Source of the DNA: Herbaspirillum seropedicae
Lineage (GTDB): Bacteria > Pseudomonadota > Gammaproteobacteria > Burkholderiales > Burkholderiaceae_D
Assembly (NCBI RefSeq): GCF_001040945.1
Contig: NZ_CP011930.1
Span: 4,273,021-4,337,020, forward strand
Reading direction: 5' to 3'
Length of the DNA stretch: 64,000 nt
Both the position numbers and the translations under genes were made by a program. How positions within the stretch are numbered: position 1 is the first letter of the stretch; each line of letters begins with the position of its first letter. The notes under the pieces are model-generated. The model was not told the DNA's origin, did no database searches, and was given only the letters and a program-made list of their open reading frames with translations. Shown one piece after another: positions 63,790-64,000 of the stretch.

Positions 63790-64000
63790 TCAATGCCTGG
63801 CGCGATCCTCGGGCGGAAACAAGGGCCACACCAGCAACGCTACCACCGCGATAGCAAGCCAGACCGCCGGCCATCCCTGCCAGTGCAGCAAGGGCGGAAT
63901 CGCCTGGGCGGCCAGGAAGAAGACCAGGAACACGCAGCTATTGCCCAGCCCCAGCGCGGTGCCCACCTGCCCTGCCCCGGCCACGACGGCCAGCTCGGTA
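63790..64000 (-). CDS. MFS transporter, C-terminal part (truncated by window edge)
   Basis: The last ~69 codons before the stop are in the window; the gene continues beyond 64000. The frame reads through TELAVVAGAGQVGTALGLGNS, typical of the helix 10-11 region of drug-type MFS permeases, then two helices (CVFLVFFLAAQAIPPLL and AVWLAIAVVALLVWPLF) and a short charged tail. Substrate cannot be judged. Confidence 0.7.
   Translation of the reverse strand, partial: TELAVVAGAGQVGTALGLGNSCVFLVFFLAAQAIPPLLHWQGWPAVWLAIAVVALLVWPLFPPEDRARH

Overview
The window is high-GC DNA with dense gene packing. Its gene content suggests a free-living or plant-associated betaproteobacterium of the Burkholderiales, most like Oxalobacteraceae such as Herbaspirillum. 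That placement is inferred from recalled gene families (MHS-type transporters, Burkholderiales-type porin, SiaABCD, Kdp, many chemoreceptors and cyclic-di-GMP proteins), not from a search. No rRNA, tRNA, CRISPR array, transposase or prophage was seen.

Layout. 0-9 kb: the start of a CSS-motif phosphodiesterase, then a signalling run of PAS histidine kinase, receiver-HD protein, large CHASE/PAS hybrid kinase and receiver-GGDEF cyclase, with overlapping ends. 9.5-14 kb: a LuxR-type regulator with a degenerate receiver, a siaABCD-like operon whose phosphatase carries CBS domains, and an Abi_2/HEPN gene with a possible small RNA upstream. 14-25 kb: a short-chain dehydrogenase, a four-helix copper-binding protein, a degenerate receiver, a two-gene lipoprotein pair, an MHS transporter, and three response regulators beside a double-domain KaiC-like ATPase. 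25-31 kb: a chemoreceptor and a three-gene FAD/Fe-S/cytochrome c sugar or polyol dehydrogenase. 31-32 kb: an AbrB/Doc toxin-antitoxin module lying between a transporter gene and a decayed copy of that gene's 3' end. 32-39.5 kb: a shikimate/quinate catabolic cluster (transporter, porin, dehydroshikimate dehydratase, shikimate dehydrogenase, HPPD-like VOC protein, two IclR regulators). 39.5-46.9 kb: nitroreductase, LysR regulator, DMT exporter, a Cache chemoreceptor, a 1.2-kb repeat-rich non-coding island, an ECHDC3-like crotonase and a membrane protein. 46.9-55.6 kb: the complete kdp potassium-uptake locus with a small extra ORF upstream of kdpF. 55.6-64 kb: repeats, a membrane GGDEF protein, a GGT-family Ntn hydrolase, an acetyltransferase, and a TetR-controlled pair of oxidoreductases next to a truncated MFS gene.

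Themes. Cyclic-di-GMP and phosphorelay signalling dominate the first 25 kb, and several proteins there have lost canonical catalytic or phospho-accepting residues. The shikimate genes would import shikimate or quinate and convert it to protocatechuate under an IclR regulator whose operators are visible. The kdp genes give high-affinity K+ uptake under KdpDE, with a recognisable KdpE-type direct repeat. A dispersed repeat family beginning CCGTTCGGACTGAGTAG occurs at least five times between 40 and 56 kb.
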